22,242 nucleotides of DNA, taken from the NCBI GenBank assembly GCA_965653495.1, contig CBFHAJ010000051.1, positions 1 to 22,242 on the forward strand. Reading direction: 5' to 3'. The notes under the pieces are model-generated. The model was not told the origin of the DNA. It saw only the letters and a program-made list of their open reading frames with translations, and made no database searches. This DNA is from AG41 sp965653495 (GTDB lineage: Bacteria > Gemmatimonadota > Gemmatimonadetes > Gemmatimonadales > GWC2-71-9). The first letter of the stretch is position 1; every line of letters starts with the position of its first letter. This document shows, piece by piece, positions 5,388 to 12,577 of the stretch. The position numbers and the translations under genes are program-made.

Positions 5388-6248
5388 GTGGCCTACCTCC
5401 TCGCACTGCTCTCGGCGGGCTGCTATGGCGCCGCGGACTTCACCGGCGGCATCGTCACCCGGCGCGCCGCCACGATCCCCGTCGTCCTCGTGTCGCAAGC
5501 GACCGGCCTCGTGCTCGTGGCACTCGCCCTGCCGCTCTTGCCGGCGGCAACCCCGCGCGCGGCCGATCTCCGGTGGGGCGCTGCCGCGGGATTGTTCGGC
5601 GGCATCGGCGTGGGGCTGCTGTATCGCGCGCTCGCCATCGGCACCATGTCGGTCGTGGCGCCGACCACCGCCGTCACCGCCGTCATCCTTCCCGTGCTGA
5701 CCTCGATCGCCATGGGCGAGCGCCCCAGCTGGCTCGCGATCACCGGAATCATCGTGGGCGTCGCGGCGATCGTCTTGGTGAGCCGGCAGCCGGTCACGCG
5801 TTCCCCCTCTCCCGAAGGGAGAGGGGGACAGGGCGTGAGGACAAGCGGCCTCGGGCCCGCGCTCATCGCGGGCGTCGGGATCGGACTCTTCCTGCTCGCC
5901 CTGGCCCAGACGCGCGGGGCTGCCGGCATGTGGCCACTCCTGACGAACCGCCTCGCCTCGGTGGCGTGCTTCGGCGTGGTGGCTGCCGTGGGACGCCACC
6001 GCGCGCGCCTGCCGCTCGCCCTCGTCCCGCTCGCCATCGGCGGCGGCACGCTCGACATGACGGCGAACGCCCTCTACCTGCTCGCGGTGCGCCTCGGGCC
6101 CTTGAGCGCCGTGGTGACGCTTTCCTCGCTCTATCCCGCCAGCACGGTGCTGTTGGCTCGCGGCATCCTGGGGGAGCGCCTCAGCGCGTGGCAAACCGCC
6201 GGCGTCGTGACGGCGCTCGTCGCGGTGGCGTTCATTGTGGGGGGCTGA
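5388..6248 (+). CDS. EamA/DMT family transporter with an in-frame palindromic repeat insertion
   Basis: The 286-residue inner-membrane protein has about ten membrane helices in two EamA repeats. The first repeat starts VAYLLALLSAGCYGAADF and includes APTTAVTAVILPVLTSIAMG and GERPSW; the second ends with SLYPASTVLLARGILGERLS. DMT proteins export or import small metabolites; the substrate here is unknown. The GTG at 5388 is chosen because the first helix begins there and upstream sequence looks non-coding; no strong ribosome site is visible. Residues about 137-152 (TRSPSPEGRGGQGVRT), in the loop between helix five and six, are encoded by a palindromic repeat (5803-5842) that also occurs in the non-coding region at 9189-9228. 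The insertion keeps the frame and both EamA halves are intact, so the protein is probably functional. Confidence 0.88.
   Translation: MAYLLALLSAGCYGAADFTGGIVTRRAATIPVVLVSQATGLVLVALALPLLPAATPRAADLRWGAAAGLFGGIGVGLLYRALAIGTMSVVAPTTAVTAVILPVLTSIAMGERPSWLAITGIIVGVAAIVLVSRQPVTRSPSPEGRGGQGVRTSGLGPALIAGVGIGLFLLALAQTRGAAGMWPLLTNRLASVACFGVVAAVGRHRARLPLALVPLAIGGGTLDMTANALYLLAVRLGPLSAVVTLSSLYPASTVLLARGILGERLSAWQTAGVVTALVAVAFIVGG
5803..5842 (+). repeat. palindromic repeat, copy 1, inside the EamA gene
   Basis: CCCCCTCTCCC (5803-5813) and GGGAGAGGGGG (5817-5827) form a perfect 11-bp stem with a GAA loop, followed by ACAGGGCGTGAGGAC. The 43 bases from 5807 match 9193-9235 with five mismatches. This copy is translated in frame. 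Confidence 0.85.
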
Positions 6249-6302
6249 CGCAGACGAGGAACAGCTGCTACTTCAAAATGCCGGCCAGCAGCGCTGCCGC
6301 CT

Positions 6303-6776
6303 TCATCGAAAGCTCGCAGCTCGGTTTCGGATGAATCGCTTCACGTCTTCCGGATTTCGGAGCACGTACACGGTGGCGTGCCCGGCGTGGGTCGCGATCG
6401 CTGCCATCAGACGCGGCCGGCTGTCGCGCCGATACCGCAGCAGCCAGATCCAAAAATCCCAACGTTCCCGCGATCGCCGGATCGCCCGCCACGCACAGCG
6501 CACGAGCGAGAAGTCCATGAAAATGATCGTATCCGCGGCACGCAGCCGGAGTGCGATCGCATCATAGGGCCCCAGGTCGCCATCCAGGATCCAGCCGTCT
6601 GATTCGACGAGCAGCTGCTGGACCTTGACCCACTCAGCGCGCGGGGTCGCGACGAGATCTGGTCCCCAGAACAGCTTGTCCAGCTCGATCACGCGCAGCC
6701 CGGTCAATGCGCCGAGCTGCACCGCGAGCGTCGATTTCCCGCAGGCTCCGGGACCGAAGATAACGACGCGCTTCAA
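6303..6776 (-). CDS. P-loop NTPase, adenylate kinase / FlaR-like small-molecule kinase
   Basis: The 157-residue cytoplasmic protein starts MKRVVIFGPGACGKSTLA, a Walker A motif GPGACGKST at residues 8-16. ELDKLFWGP (31-39) follows, then a WILDGDLG segment and TIIFMDFSLVRCAWRAIRR, the pattern of small adenylate-kinase-like or 'topology modulation' (FlaR-type) proteins that phosphorylate an unidentified small substrate. The start is TTG at 6776; AAAGGG six bases upstream and the position of the Walker motif right at the N-terminus support it. The gene converges on the EamA gene with a 54-base gap and diverges from the PQQ-propeller gene, whose start is about 97 bases away. Confidence 0.85.
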   Translation of the reverse strand: MKRVVIFGPGACGKSTLAVQLGALTGLRVIELDKLFWGPDLVATPRAEWVKVQQLLVESDGWILDGDLGPYDAIALRLRAADTIIFMDFSLVRCAWRAIRRSRERWDFWIWLLRYRRDSRPRLMAAIATHAGHATVYVLRNPEDVKRFIRNRAASFR

Positions 6777-6873
6777 GACTGCCCTTTCTCAGGAGTGTAG
6801 AACCTAGTGGACGATCCATGAGGACCAAGAAACGAAGGGCGTTCCTTTCGAATGAGTATATCTTGAAGCGACC

Positions 6874-7983
6874 ATGATCTCACCTCGTCTCTGCGTGCTC
6901 GGCGCGCTGAGCGTCGCGTTGTGGTCAGGGACGCCCAGCGCTCAGGTCTCGCCCTGTTCCGAGCGTTGGACCTATCACCCGCCTTCAGGCTATTGGAGCC
7001 CACCGCTCGCCGCGGACTCGGCGGGAACGCTCGTCTGGCGCGAGGGCTCGAACCGCACGGAGCTGGTGGCCGTGCGCGGCGGCAAAGCGCGCTGGCGCAG
7101 ACGCACGACGCAGCGGGTCACCGGCTTTCCCTTCAACGCAATGGTCTTCGGTGACGCGCTGCTCGTACAGGCGTTCGGATCGAGAGTCGAGGCATACAAA
7201 ATCTCGAACGGTGCGACCGTCTGGACCCGTGACCTGAAGGTGGATCACCGCCAGGTGCGCATCAGCACGCTGGCTCGACTTGGTCGCCTCATCGTGGTGG
7301 CCGCGGCGGCCAGCGACACCCTCGGCTGGCTGACGGCGATTAAGCGGGACGGCCGAATCGCGTGGCAGGCGCACATCCCCGGCGCCGTCGCGAGACTGGC
7401 CGCGTACGCTGGTCAGCTGAATCTCCTGATGAGCGTAACGAGAGCCGGCGAGCCGCCCCCGAGTACCGTAGACACGACCGGCAAGCCGGTGGGTTCGCTT
7501 CTCCTGCCTCGCACCATGTTCAGAGCCGTGAGTGGCGACGAGGTCGTGTTCGACAGCGGGTACGCGGTGGCGGCGGAGGTCGCTTCGGAGCCTGTGAAAT
7601 GCCCGCCACAATCTCCTTCTTGTCACCCGGCACCGGAGATGCTGACGGTCGCCGGCTTCTCCGCGGACGGAGCCAGCGACCGCTGGCACTATACCGTGCC
7701 GCCGACGGGCTTGCACGTGCAGTTACTGCTCTTGAATGACAGCTCCGTACTGCTCGTGGACAGCGCGGGAGTAGCCAGGGTCACGGCCATCGGAACCTCG
7801 ACCCGCGTGTGCGGGCTGCCGCTCTCAGGTCACTGGTCGGTCGCGGGACTGTTCCGCGGCGATCTCGTGATCGCCGGCCGCGAAGGGCTGGTCGCGTACG
7901 AGGTGCCCGGCGGACCACGTCTCGCCGCGAGCGGCTGGGTCATGCGAGGCGGTGGACCGGCGCAGGATTGGGCCGCGCGATAG
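6874..7983 (+). CDS. secreted PQQ-like beta-propeller repeat protein
   Basis: The 369-residue protein has a signal peptide (about residues 1-23, LCVLGALSVALWSGTPSA). It is followed by repeated strands of the pattern 'ELVAVRGGKARWRR', 'VEAYKISNGATVWTRD' and 'LTAIKRDGRIAWQ', in which a Gly-x-x-x-W turn recurs as in PQQ-type eight-bladed propellers. No catalytic dehydrogenase residues or membrane anchor are recognisable, so a binding or scaffolding role outside the cytoplasmic membrane is more likely than enzyme activity. Cysteines at about 28, 243, 249 and 319 could form disulfides. The ribosome site is weak; TATATCTTG some 15 bases before the start may be a -10 element. The gene ends 123 bases before the convergent helical hypothetical gene, with a large hairpin between them. 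Confidence 0.72.
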   Translation: MISPRLCVLGALSVALWSGTPSAQVSPCSERWTYHPPSGYWSPPLAADSAGTLVWREGSNRTELVAVRGGKARWRRRTTQRVTGFPFNAMVFGDALLVQAFGSRVEAYKISNGATVWTRDLKVDHRQVRISTLARLGRLIVVAAAASDTLGWLTAIKRDGRIAWQAHIPGAVARLAAYAGQLNLLMSVTRAGEPPPSTVDTTGKPVGSLLLPRTMFRAVSGDEVVFDSGYAVAAEVASEPVKCPPQSPSCHPAPEMLTVAGFSADGASDRWHYTVPPTGLHVQLLLLNDSSVLLVDSAGVARVTAIGTSTRVCGLPLSGHWSVAGLFRGDLVIAGREGLVAYEVPGGPRLAASGWVMRGGGPAQDWAAR

Positions 7984-8050
7984 AGCGAGCGGTACCAGGA
8001 CAGGCGGCGGCAGGTGACCATCCACCGATGGGCCGATGGGCGGTTGGACA

Positions 8051-8103
8051 GATGGGCGGATGGGCCGTTTGGCAGCGACTGCCCATCAGCCCATCCGCCC
8101 ATC
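8051..8103. terminator. large inverted repeat between convergent genes, possible bidirectional terminator
   Basis: GATGGGCGGATGGGC (8051-8065) is perfectly complementary to 8089-8103, a 15-bp stem. The 23-base loop itself contains GGCAG/CTGCC (8071-8075 / 8079-8083). The flanking bases repeat the unit GATGGGC (8027-8062), giving a small tandem array. It lies between two convergent stop codons, where a two-way transcription block would be useful. Confidence 0.5.
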
Positions 8104-8106
8104 CGC

Positions 8107-8799
8107 CTACGCCGCCGGCTGTACGACTGCCGGTGTTGCGCCACCATCAGCCTGCGGCTCCGGACGAGACCGGAACGGCCCCGCCACGTTGTGCGCGCTG
8201 GCCCACGCGCCCATCAGCTCGGCGTTGTCCCCGAACCGATACCGCACGATCCCGTCGAGCACCCGTACCTGCTCGGAGATCTCGGCAAATACGGACCTGA
8301 GATCGGCGCTCGCACCCACATGCTCCAGCCTCCCGGCCCGTGTGGCCTCGAGCGTCTGCTCGAACTCCTCGATCCCCGCGGCGATATCAGTGAGCAACGT
8401 CTCTGACATGCCACGTTTCTCGAGCAGCTCCTTGTGTGCGGTGGCCTTCTCCAACATCCCGCGCGCCATGGTGACGAACGCCTGAGTCGGCCCGACCTTC
8501 GGCAGCCGGAACTGCGCGCCGAGCTCCGCGTCCTCGTTCGCCGCTACGCTGCCCACGGCTGACAGGTACAGGAGCAGCTTACTGCGCAGTGCGCGCCGCA
8601 CACCCGCGCGCACCTCCGTGGCCGCCCGCGTCGCCAGGATGCCGGCCTGTTGCTGCGCCGCCAGCACCTCCGCCCGTTGTACGAGCTCCTCGAGGCGAGC
8701 GAGTGCCGCACCTTCTGCCACTCCGTCCGTCCGATGGGCTCGGAGGAAATCCCGAGCCCGCACGGCCATTTCTAGCCGCCTGCGTGAACGTGCGTCCAT
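8107..8799 (-). CDS. hypothetical helical protein
   Basis: The 230-residue protein has no recognised domain. It is strongly helical, with Ala/Glu/Leu/Arg-rich stretches (about 8-75) that could form coiled coils. One short hydrophobic stretch, KLLLYLSAVGSVAA, is near residue 70. A long helical part (about 100-190) includes EKATAHKELLEKRG, and the tail is rich in Pro and Ala. There is no signal peptide. The ATG at 8799 is preferred over the longer open frame because AGGAGG lies four to five bases upstream and the composition upstream is not protein-like. It stands alone and converges on the PQQ-propeller gene. Confidence 0.75.
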   Translation of the reverse strand: MDARSRRRLEMAVRARDFLRAHRTDGVAEGAALARLEELVQRAEVLAAQQQAGILATRAATEVRAGVRRALRSKLLLYLSAVGSVAANEDAELGAQFRLPKVGPTQAFVTMARGMLEKATAHKELLEKRGMSETLLTDIAAGIEEFEQTLEATRAGRLEHVGASADLRSVFAEISEQVRVLDGIVRYRFGDNAELMGAWASAHNVAGPFRSRPEPQADGGATPAVVQPAA

Positions 8800-9188
8800 A
8801 CGATCCTCCTCTCCCAATGCTTCGGCACGCTGTCGGGCTGCGTGCCGTCGATGTTGACGTCTCCCGACACCGTGCCCTCTATGGCGAGAATCGGGCCATT
8901 CTGAAACGCGCTCGCGCGCGACGTTCTTTTCGTGGCTCTGTCCTGTATCGAGGACACACGCGCGCGGGAAAAATCGATGCGCGCCCGGTAAACGCCGACT
9001 GTCGCCGGTCACGAGGCCCGTGGTTGCTGAACAATCGGCGCTGGCGGTCACCGCGCCTCGACCTGTCTCCAGGGTGGACACTCACGCGGTCGATTCGAGA
9101 CACTTGTCCATAGGATCGCGACGACGCGCGAGAGGCATGGGACGACTCGCGCGACGAACACCTCGATGCGCTCGTGTTTCACCCGTCC

Positions 9189-9228
9189 GCCCTCGCCCGA
9201 AGGGAGAGGGGGACGGGGGGTGAGGACG
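9189..9228 (+). repeat. palindromic repeat, copy 2
   Basis: CCCTCGCCC (9190-9198) and GGGAGAGGG (9202-9210) form a stem with one mismatch and a GAA loop, followed by GGACGGGGGGTGAGGAC. It matches the element inside the EamA gene (5803-5842) over 43 bases with five differences. Confidence 0.8.
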
Positions 9229-9443
9229 AACGGCGAGAGGAACAGGGAGGTAGGACGTCGCGAGAGACCGACACGCGGCGCGGAACGACTCGCGCGCGGT
9301 CGTATCAGGGAATCTGTCACCCGGTGTACGCGAGCTGACGGGTGGAAACATGACCGACGCGACGGGAATGTGGACACTTGCAGTCGGAATTAGGAAACCC
9401 GCTGCCGGTTGCTTCTTCCGTACCTCCTAGAGCTCCGAAGCGC

Positions 9444-9466
9444 GCGCAGCGAAGCGCCTGCTTTTG
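9444..9466 (+). repeat. short interspersed repeat, copy 2
   Basis: GCGCAGCGAAG and CCTGCTTTTG recur from 4847-4870, with a slightly different junction. Confidence 0.5.
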
Positions 9467-9475
9467 CCGTACTTT

Positions 9476-9514
9476 TCCTCGCCCCACCGTCCAAGAAGAG
9501 GACAGGGGTGAGGA
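9476..9514 (+). repeat. partial palindromic repeat, copy 3
   Basis: TCCTCGCCCC (9476-9485) can pair with GGGGTGAGGA (9505-9514) with one G-U pair. The right part, AGAGGACAGGGGTGAGGAC, resembles the 3' half of the repeats at 5803 and 9189. It ends eight bases before the ribosome site of the sugar isomerase gene. Confidence 0.45.
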
Positions 9515-9533
9515 CAATCCCGGAGGACACCCG

Positions 9534-10589
9534 ATGAGGTCGATCAAAGGGCCCGCCATTTTCCTGGCGCAGTTCGCGGGCGATGCGCCGCCGTTCAATA
9601 ACCTGAAGTCGATGGGCGGATGGGCCGCGGGGCTGGGCTTTAAGGGCGTTCAGATCCCCACCTGGGATGCCCGGCTGTTCGATCTCAAAAAAGCCGCCGA
9701 GAGCCAGACCTACTGCGACGAAGTCAAAGGCATCCTGGCCGAGCGGGGCCTGCAGGTGACCGAGCTGTCGACCCACCTCCAGGGGCAGTTGGTGGCGGTG
9801 CATCCCGCCTACGATGCGGCATTTGATGGGTTTGCGGCTCCCGAAGTCCGCGGCAAGCCGGCGGCGCGCACCGCCTGGGCCGTCGAGCAGGTCAAGCTCG
9901 CGGCGCGGGCGTCGCGCCGGCTGGGCGTCACCGAGCACGCGACGTTCTCCGGCGCGCTCGCCTGGCCCTTCATCTATCCCTGGCCGCAGCGGCCCGCCGG
10001 CCTGGTCGAGACCGCGTTCGACGAGCTGGCGCGGCGCTGGCGCCCCATCCTCGACGTGTTCGAGGAGAACGGCGTGAACGCCTGCTTCGAGATCCACCCG
10101 GGCGAGGATCTGCACGACGGCGTGACGTTCGAGATGTTCCTGGAGCGCGTGGGCGGGCACAAGCGCTGCAACCTGCTGTACGATCCCAGCCACTTCGTCT
10201 TGCAGCAGCTCGACTATCTCGCCTACATCGACCTCTATCACGAGCGCATCCGCATGTTTCACGTCAAGGACGCCGAGTTCAATCCCACCGGGCGCCAGGG
10301 CGTGTACGGCGGGTTCCAGGCGTGGATCGATCGGGCCGGACGGTTCCGCTCGCTGGGCGACGGCCAGGTGAACTTCAAGGCGATCTTCTCGAAGCTCGCG
10401 CAGTACGACTACCCCGGCTGGGCGGTGCTCGAGTGGGAGTGCTGTCTCAAGCACCCGGAGGACGGCGCGCGCGAAGGGGCGAAGTTCATCGCCGACCACA
10501 TCATTCGCGTCACCGAGCAGGCGTTCGACGACTTCGCCGGCGCGGGGACGGACCAGACAGCGAATCGTCGCATGTTGGGCGTGGGCTGA
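9534..10589 (+). CDS. sugar phosphate isomerase/epimerase (xylose isomerase-like TIM barrel)
   Basis: The 351-residue cytoplasmic enzyme belongs to the AP endonuclease 2 / xylose isomerase-like TIM barrel family. Likely metal ligands and active-site residues lie at the barrel strand ends: Glu186 in CFEIHPGED (184-192), Asp217 and His220 in YDPSHF (216-221), His243 in FHVKDAEF (242-249) and Glu300 in VLEWECC (298-304). These enzymes isomerise or epimerise sugars, keto-sugars or inositol derivatives with a divalent metal. The ATG at 9534 has GGAGG seven bases upstream. The gene is two bases from the Gfo/Idh/MocA gene, and this pair is a common catabolic unit for oxidised sugars or cyclitols. 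The exact substrate cannot be inferred. Confidence 0.9.
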   Translation: MRSIKGPAIFLAQFAGDAPPFNNLKSMGGWAAGLGFKGVQIPTWDARLFDLKKAAESQTYCDEVKGILAERGLQVTELSTHLQGQLVAVHPAYDAAFDGFAAPEVRGKPAARTAWAVEQVKLAARASRRLGVTEHATFSGALAWPFIYPWPQRPAGLVETAFDELARRWRPILDVFEENGVNACFEIHPGEDLHDGVTFEMFLERVGGHKRCNLLYDPSHFVLQQLDYLAYIDLYHERIRMFHVKDAEFNPTGRQGVYGGFQAWIDRAGRFRSLGDGQVNFKAIFSKLAQYDYPGWAVLEWECCLKHPEDGAREGAKFIADHIIRVTEQAFDDFAGAGTDQTANRRMLGVG

Positions 10590-10591
10590 CG

Positions 10592-11782
10592 ATGGTCGAG
10601 GGAACGGCAGATTCGGGAGCAGCTCGCCCACTCCGTCTCGGGATGGTCGGCGGCGGGCGCGGCGCGTTCATCGGGGGCGTGCACCGCTTCTGCGCCCGCT
10701 TGGACGGCCAGTACGAGCTGGTGGCGGGCGCCCTGTCGTCGGACGCAAAGCGCGCCAAAGAATCGGGCGCCGATCTGCGCCTCGCCCCCGACCGCGTGTA
10801 CACGAGCTTCACCGAGATGGCCGCGGCGGAGTCGAAGCGGCCTGACGGGATCGAGGCCGTCAGCATCGTCACGCCCAACGACAGCCATCACGCCATCGCG
10901 CGCGCCTTTCTCGACCACGGCATCGACGTGATCTGCGACAAGCCGATGACCACCACGGTCGACGACGCGGTCGATCTTGTACGCGCCGTGCGGAAGACCG
11001 GCCTCGTGTTCGGGGTAACGCACAACTACACCGGCTACCCGATGGTGCGGCAGGCGCGGGAGATGGTAGCCGCGGGCGAGCTGGGCACGATTCGGGTCGT
11101 CCAGGTCGAGTACGTGCAGGACTGGCTCACCACCAAGCTGGAAGACACGGGCCAGAAGCAGGCCGCGTGGCGGGTCGACCCGGCGCGCGCGGGTGTGGGC
11201 GGGGCGCTGGGCGACATCGGCACCCACGCGTACAACCTCGCGGGCTTCGTGACGGGCCTCGAAACACGTGAGCTGGCGGCGGACCTGAGCCGGTTCGTGG
11301 CCGGGCGCCGGCTCGACGACAACGATCACATCCTGCTGCGGTTCGCGAACGGCGCGCGTGGCATGCTGTGGAGCAGCCAGGTGGCGCCCGGCAACGAGAA
11401 CGGCTTGCGGCTGCGCGTGTACGGCGAGAAGGCGGGCCTCGAGTGGCAGCAGGAGCATCCCAACCAGCTGCGCTTCGCGCCGGTGGGCCAGCCGCCGCGC
11501 GTGCTGTCGCGCGGTGGCCCGACCATCGGCATGGCTGCCACGCTCGCCACGCGGATTCCGGCGGGTCATCCGGAGGGCTACTTGGAGGGCTTCGCGAATC
11601 TGTATCGCGATCTCGCCGAGCAGATCCGGGCGCGGCGCGCCAAGCGCGCGCCCGATCCGCGCGCGCTGCTGGTGCCGACGGTCGAAGACGGCGCCCGCGG
11701 CGTCAAGTTCATTGCGGCGGCCGTGGAGTCGAGCGCCAAGAATGGCGCGTGGGTGGACCTGCTTTTGGAACTCCCCGGGTAA
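10592..11782 (+). CDS. Gfo/Idh/MocA family oxidoreductase
   Basis: The 396-residue NAD(P)-dependent dehydrogenase has an N-terminal Rossmann fold with GMVGGGRGAFIG (17-28) and the nicotinamide-site motif CDKPMT (115-120), whose Lys117 corresponds to the catalytic lysine of the EKP motif. The C-terminal alpha/beta domain carries GALGDIGTHAYNLAGF (204-219), with Asp208 and His212 as likely active-site residues. Family members oxidise or epimerise sugars and cyclitols. The gene begins two bases after the isomerase stop, so the pair is translated together and probably acts in the same pathway. A second family member is at 21271-22242 on the opposite strand. The ATG at 10592 was chosen because the Rossmann motif follows at the usual distance. 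Confidence 0.92.
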   Translation: MVEGTADSGAARPLRLGMVGGGRGAFIGGVHRFCARLDGQYELVAGALSSDAKRAKESGADLRLAPDRVYTSFTEMAAAESKRPDGIEAVSIVTPNDSHHAIARAFLDHGIDVICDKPMTTTVDDAVDLVRAVRKTGLVFGVTHNYTGYPMVRQAREMVAAGELGTIRVVQVEYVQDWLTTKLEDTGQKQAAWRVDPARAGVGGALGDIGTHAYNLAGFVTGLETRELAADLSRFVAGRRLDDNDHILLRFANGARGMLWSSQVAPGNENGLRLRVYGEKAGLEWQQEHPNQLRFAPVGQPPRVLSRGGPTIGMAATLATRIPAGHPEGYLEGFANLYRDLAEQIRARRAKRAPDPRALLVPTVEDGARGVKFIAAAVESSAKNGAWVDLLLELPG

Positions 11783-11789
11783 TACCTAT

Positions 11790-12197
11790 ATGCTCGTACT
11801 CGCTCCCGTTCTCGCCCTGCTGGCGAGCAGCCCCGCCGACTCCTGCTACCACTATACGCCGTTCGTGGTGTCGCTCACGGGGCGCTTGATGCAGAAGACC
11901 CTGCCCGGGCCACCGCATTACGACAGCTTCAAGCGCGGCGACCGGCCGGAGGTGGTCGATTTTCTGATCCTCGACGCCCCCATTTGCACCATCCCGGACT
12001 ACAAGGACAGTCCCAACGTCGACCCGTTTCAGCACCAGGACACGCTCCAGGTACGCCGGCAAGACGCGACGTGGCGCGAGGTTCGGCGCCTCACCGGCCA
12101 ACACGTCACGGTGACCGGGACCCTCGTCGAGTGGGCGTTAGGCCGGGACCGGACGCCCGTGGTCCTCGACCCCACGGCCGTTCGTCCCGCCCGCTGA
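11790..12197 (+). CDS. DUF4431 domain exported protein
   Basis: The 135-residue protein begins with a short signal peptide (MLVLAPVLALLASSPADS). The mature part matches DUF4431: CYHYTPFVVSLTGRL (19-33), the central LPGPPHYDSFKRGDRPE (38-54), LDAPICT, and the closing RLTGQHVTVTGTLVEWALG strand with a histidine/threonine pattern. The function of DUF4431 is unknown; the fold looks like a small beta barrel resembling an OB fold. It follows the Gfo/Idh/MocA gene by seven bases and could be cotranscribed, although a functional link is not obvious. The ribosome site is weak (GGGTAA). A 9-bp hairpin follows the stop. Confidence 0.78.
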   Translation: MLVLAPVLALLASSPADSCYHYTPFVVSLTGRLMQKTLPGPPHYDSFKRGDRPEVVDFLILDAPICTIPDYKDSPNVDPFQHQDTLQVRRQDATWREVRRLTGQHVTVTGTLVEWALGRDRTPVVLDPTAVRPAR

Positions 12198-12219
12198 AAA
12201 GCCGCCGCCCGGTGCGTCT

Positions 12220-12248
12220 CCGAGCGCCTTGCGGGCAGGGGCGCTCGG
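12220..12248 (+). terminator. hairpin after the DUF4431 gene, possible terminator
   Basis: CCGAGCGCC (12220-12228) pairs perfectly with GGCGCTCGG (12240-12248) around an 11-base loop, starting 23 bases after the DUF4431 stop. No T-run follows, so it may be a weak or Rho-assisted terminator for the isomerase operon. Confidence 0.4.
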
Positions 12249-12291
12249 CCTGCAGCTTAAGCCCTTCCACCCTATCGTGCGGAATGCGCCC

Positions 12292-12555
12292 ATGAAGCGA
12301 ACCCGTTCCATCCATCGCCGCGGCATCAGCCGCATCGACCAACCCTCCACCAGAACCTTCGGCTGGTTCGTGCGCACCGGGTTTTACAAACGGCGCGAGG
12401 GCACGTACGTGCCGCGCCACCGCAAGTTCTTCGGCGACCTCACACACGGCGGCAAGCGGCGCGCGCTGCAGGCGGCGCAGCGCTACCTGGCGACCGTGGA
12501 GCGGTTCGAGCGCGCGACCAAGCGCAAGGTCCGCCGGACCAAGCGAGCCGCCTGA
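12292..12555 (+). CDS. small basic AP2/ERF-like DNA-binding protein
   Basis: The 87-residue, strongly basic protein has a conserved core, GISRIDQPSTRTFGWFVRTG (11-30), then a charged loop and HRKFFGDLTHGGKRRALQAA (43-62). This resembles the small bacterial proteins annotated as AP2/ERF-like: three beta strands with an aromatic and arginine surface, followed by an amphipathic helix. Such domains bind DNA in integrases and plant regulators, but the free-standing bacterial versions are uncharacterised. The C-terminal tail is Lys/Arg-rich. The ATG at 12292 lies at the expected position; no clear ribosome site is seen. It sits alone between the hairpin at 12220-12248 and the reductase gene. Confidence 0.68.
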   Translation: MKRTRSIHRRGISRIDQPSTRTFGWFVRTGFYKRREGTYVPRHRKFFGDLTHGGKRRALQAAQRYLATVERFERATKRKVRRTKRAA

Positions 12556-12577
12556 ACGCTGCGAGGGACTAGGGGCT

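Larger units (their letters stand above)
8800..9533. other. 734-base gene-free region with repeat copies
   Basis: No open frame here has a convincing start, ribosome site or protein-like composition. The recognisable contents are a palindromic repeat copy (9189-9228), a short interspersed repeat (9444-9466), a partial palindrome (9476-9514) and, at the end, the ribosome site GGAGG (9522-9526) of the sugar isomerase gene. The region probably contains promoters for the divergent genes on both sides, but none can be defined. Confidence 0.6.

Noticed and set aside
8772..8957. Minus-strand frame containing GTVSGDVNIDG, which looks protein-like
   Set aside because: No ribosome site, overlaps the start of the helical hypothetical gene, and only a short piece looks plausible; perhaps a remnant but not supportable.
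9611..9627. 17-base identity (GATGGGCGGATGGGCCG) between the sugar isomerase gene and the hairpin at 8051-8067
   Set aside because: In the isomerase it encodes SMGGWAAG, which fits the conserved protein pattern, so it is more likely composition-driven coincidence than repeat insertion.
9390..10631. 413-codon minus-strand open frame opposite the sugar isomerase
   Set aside because: Mirror of third-position GC bias; no motif, no ribosome site, and the plus strand encodes a clear enzyme.
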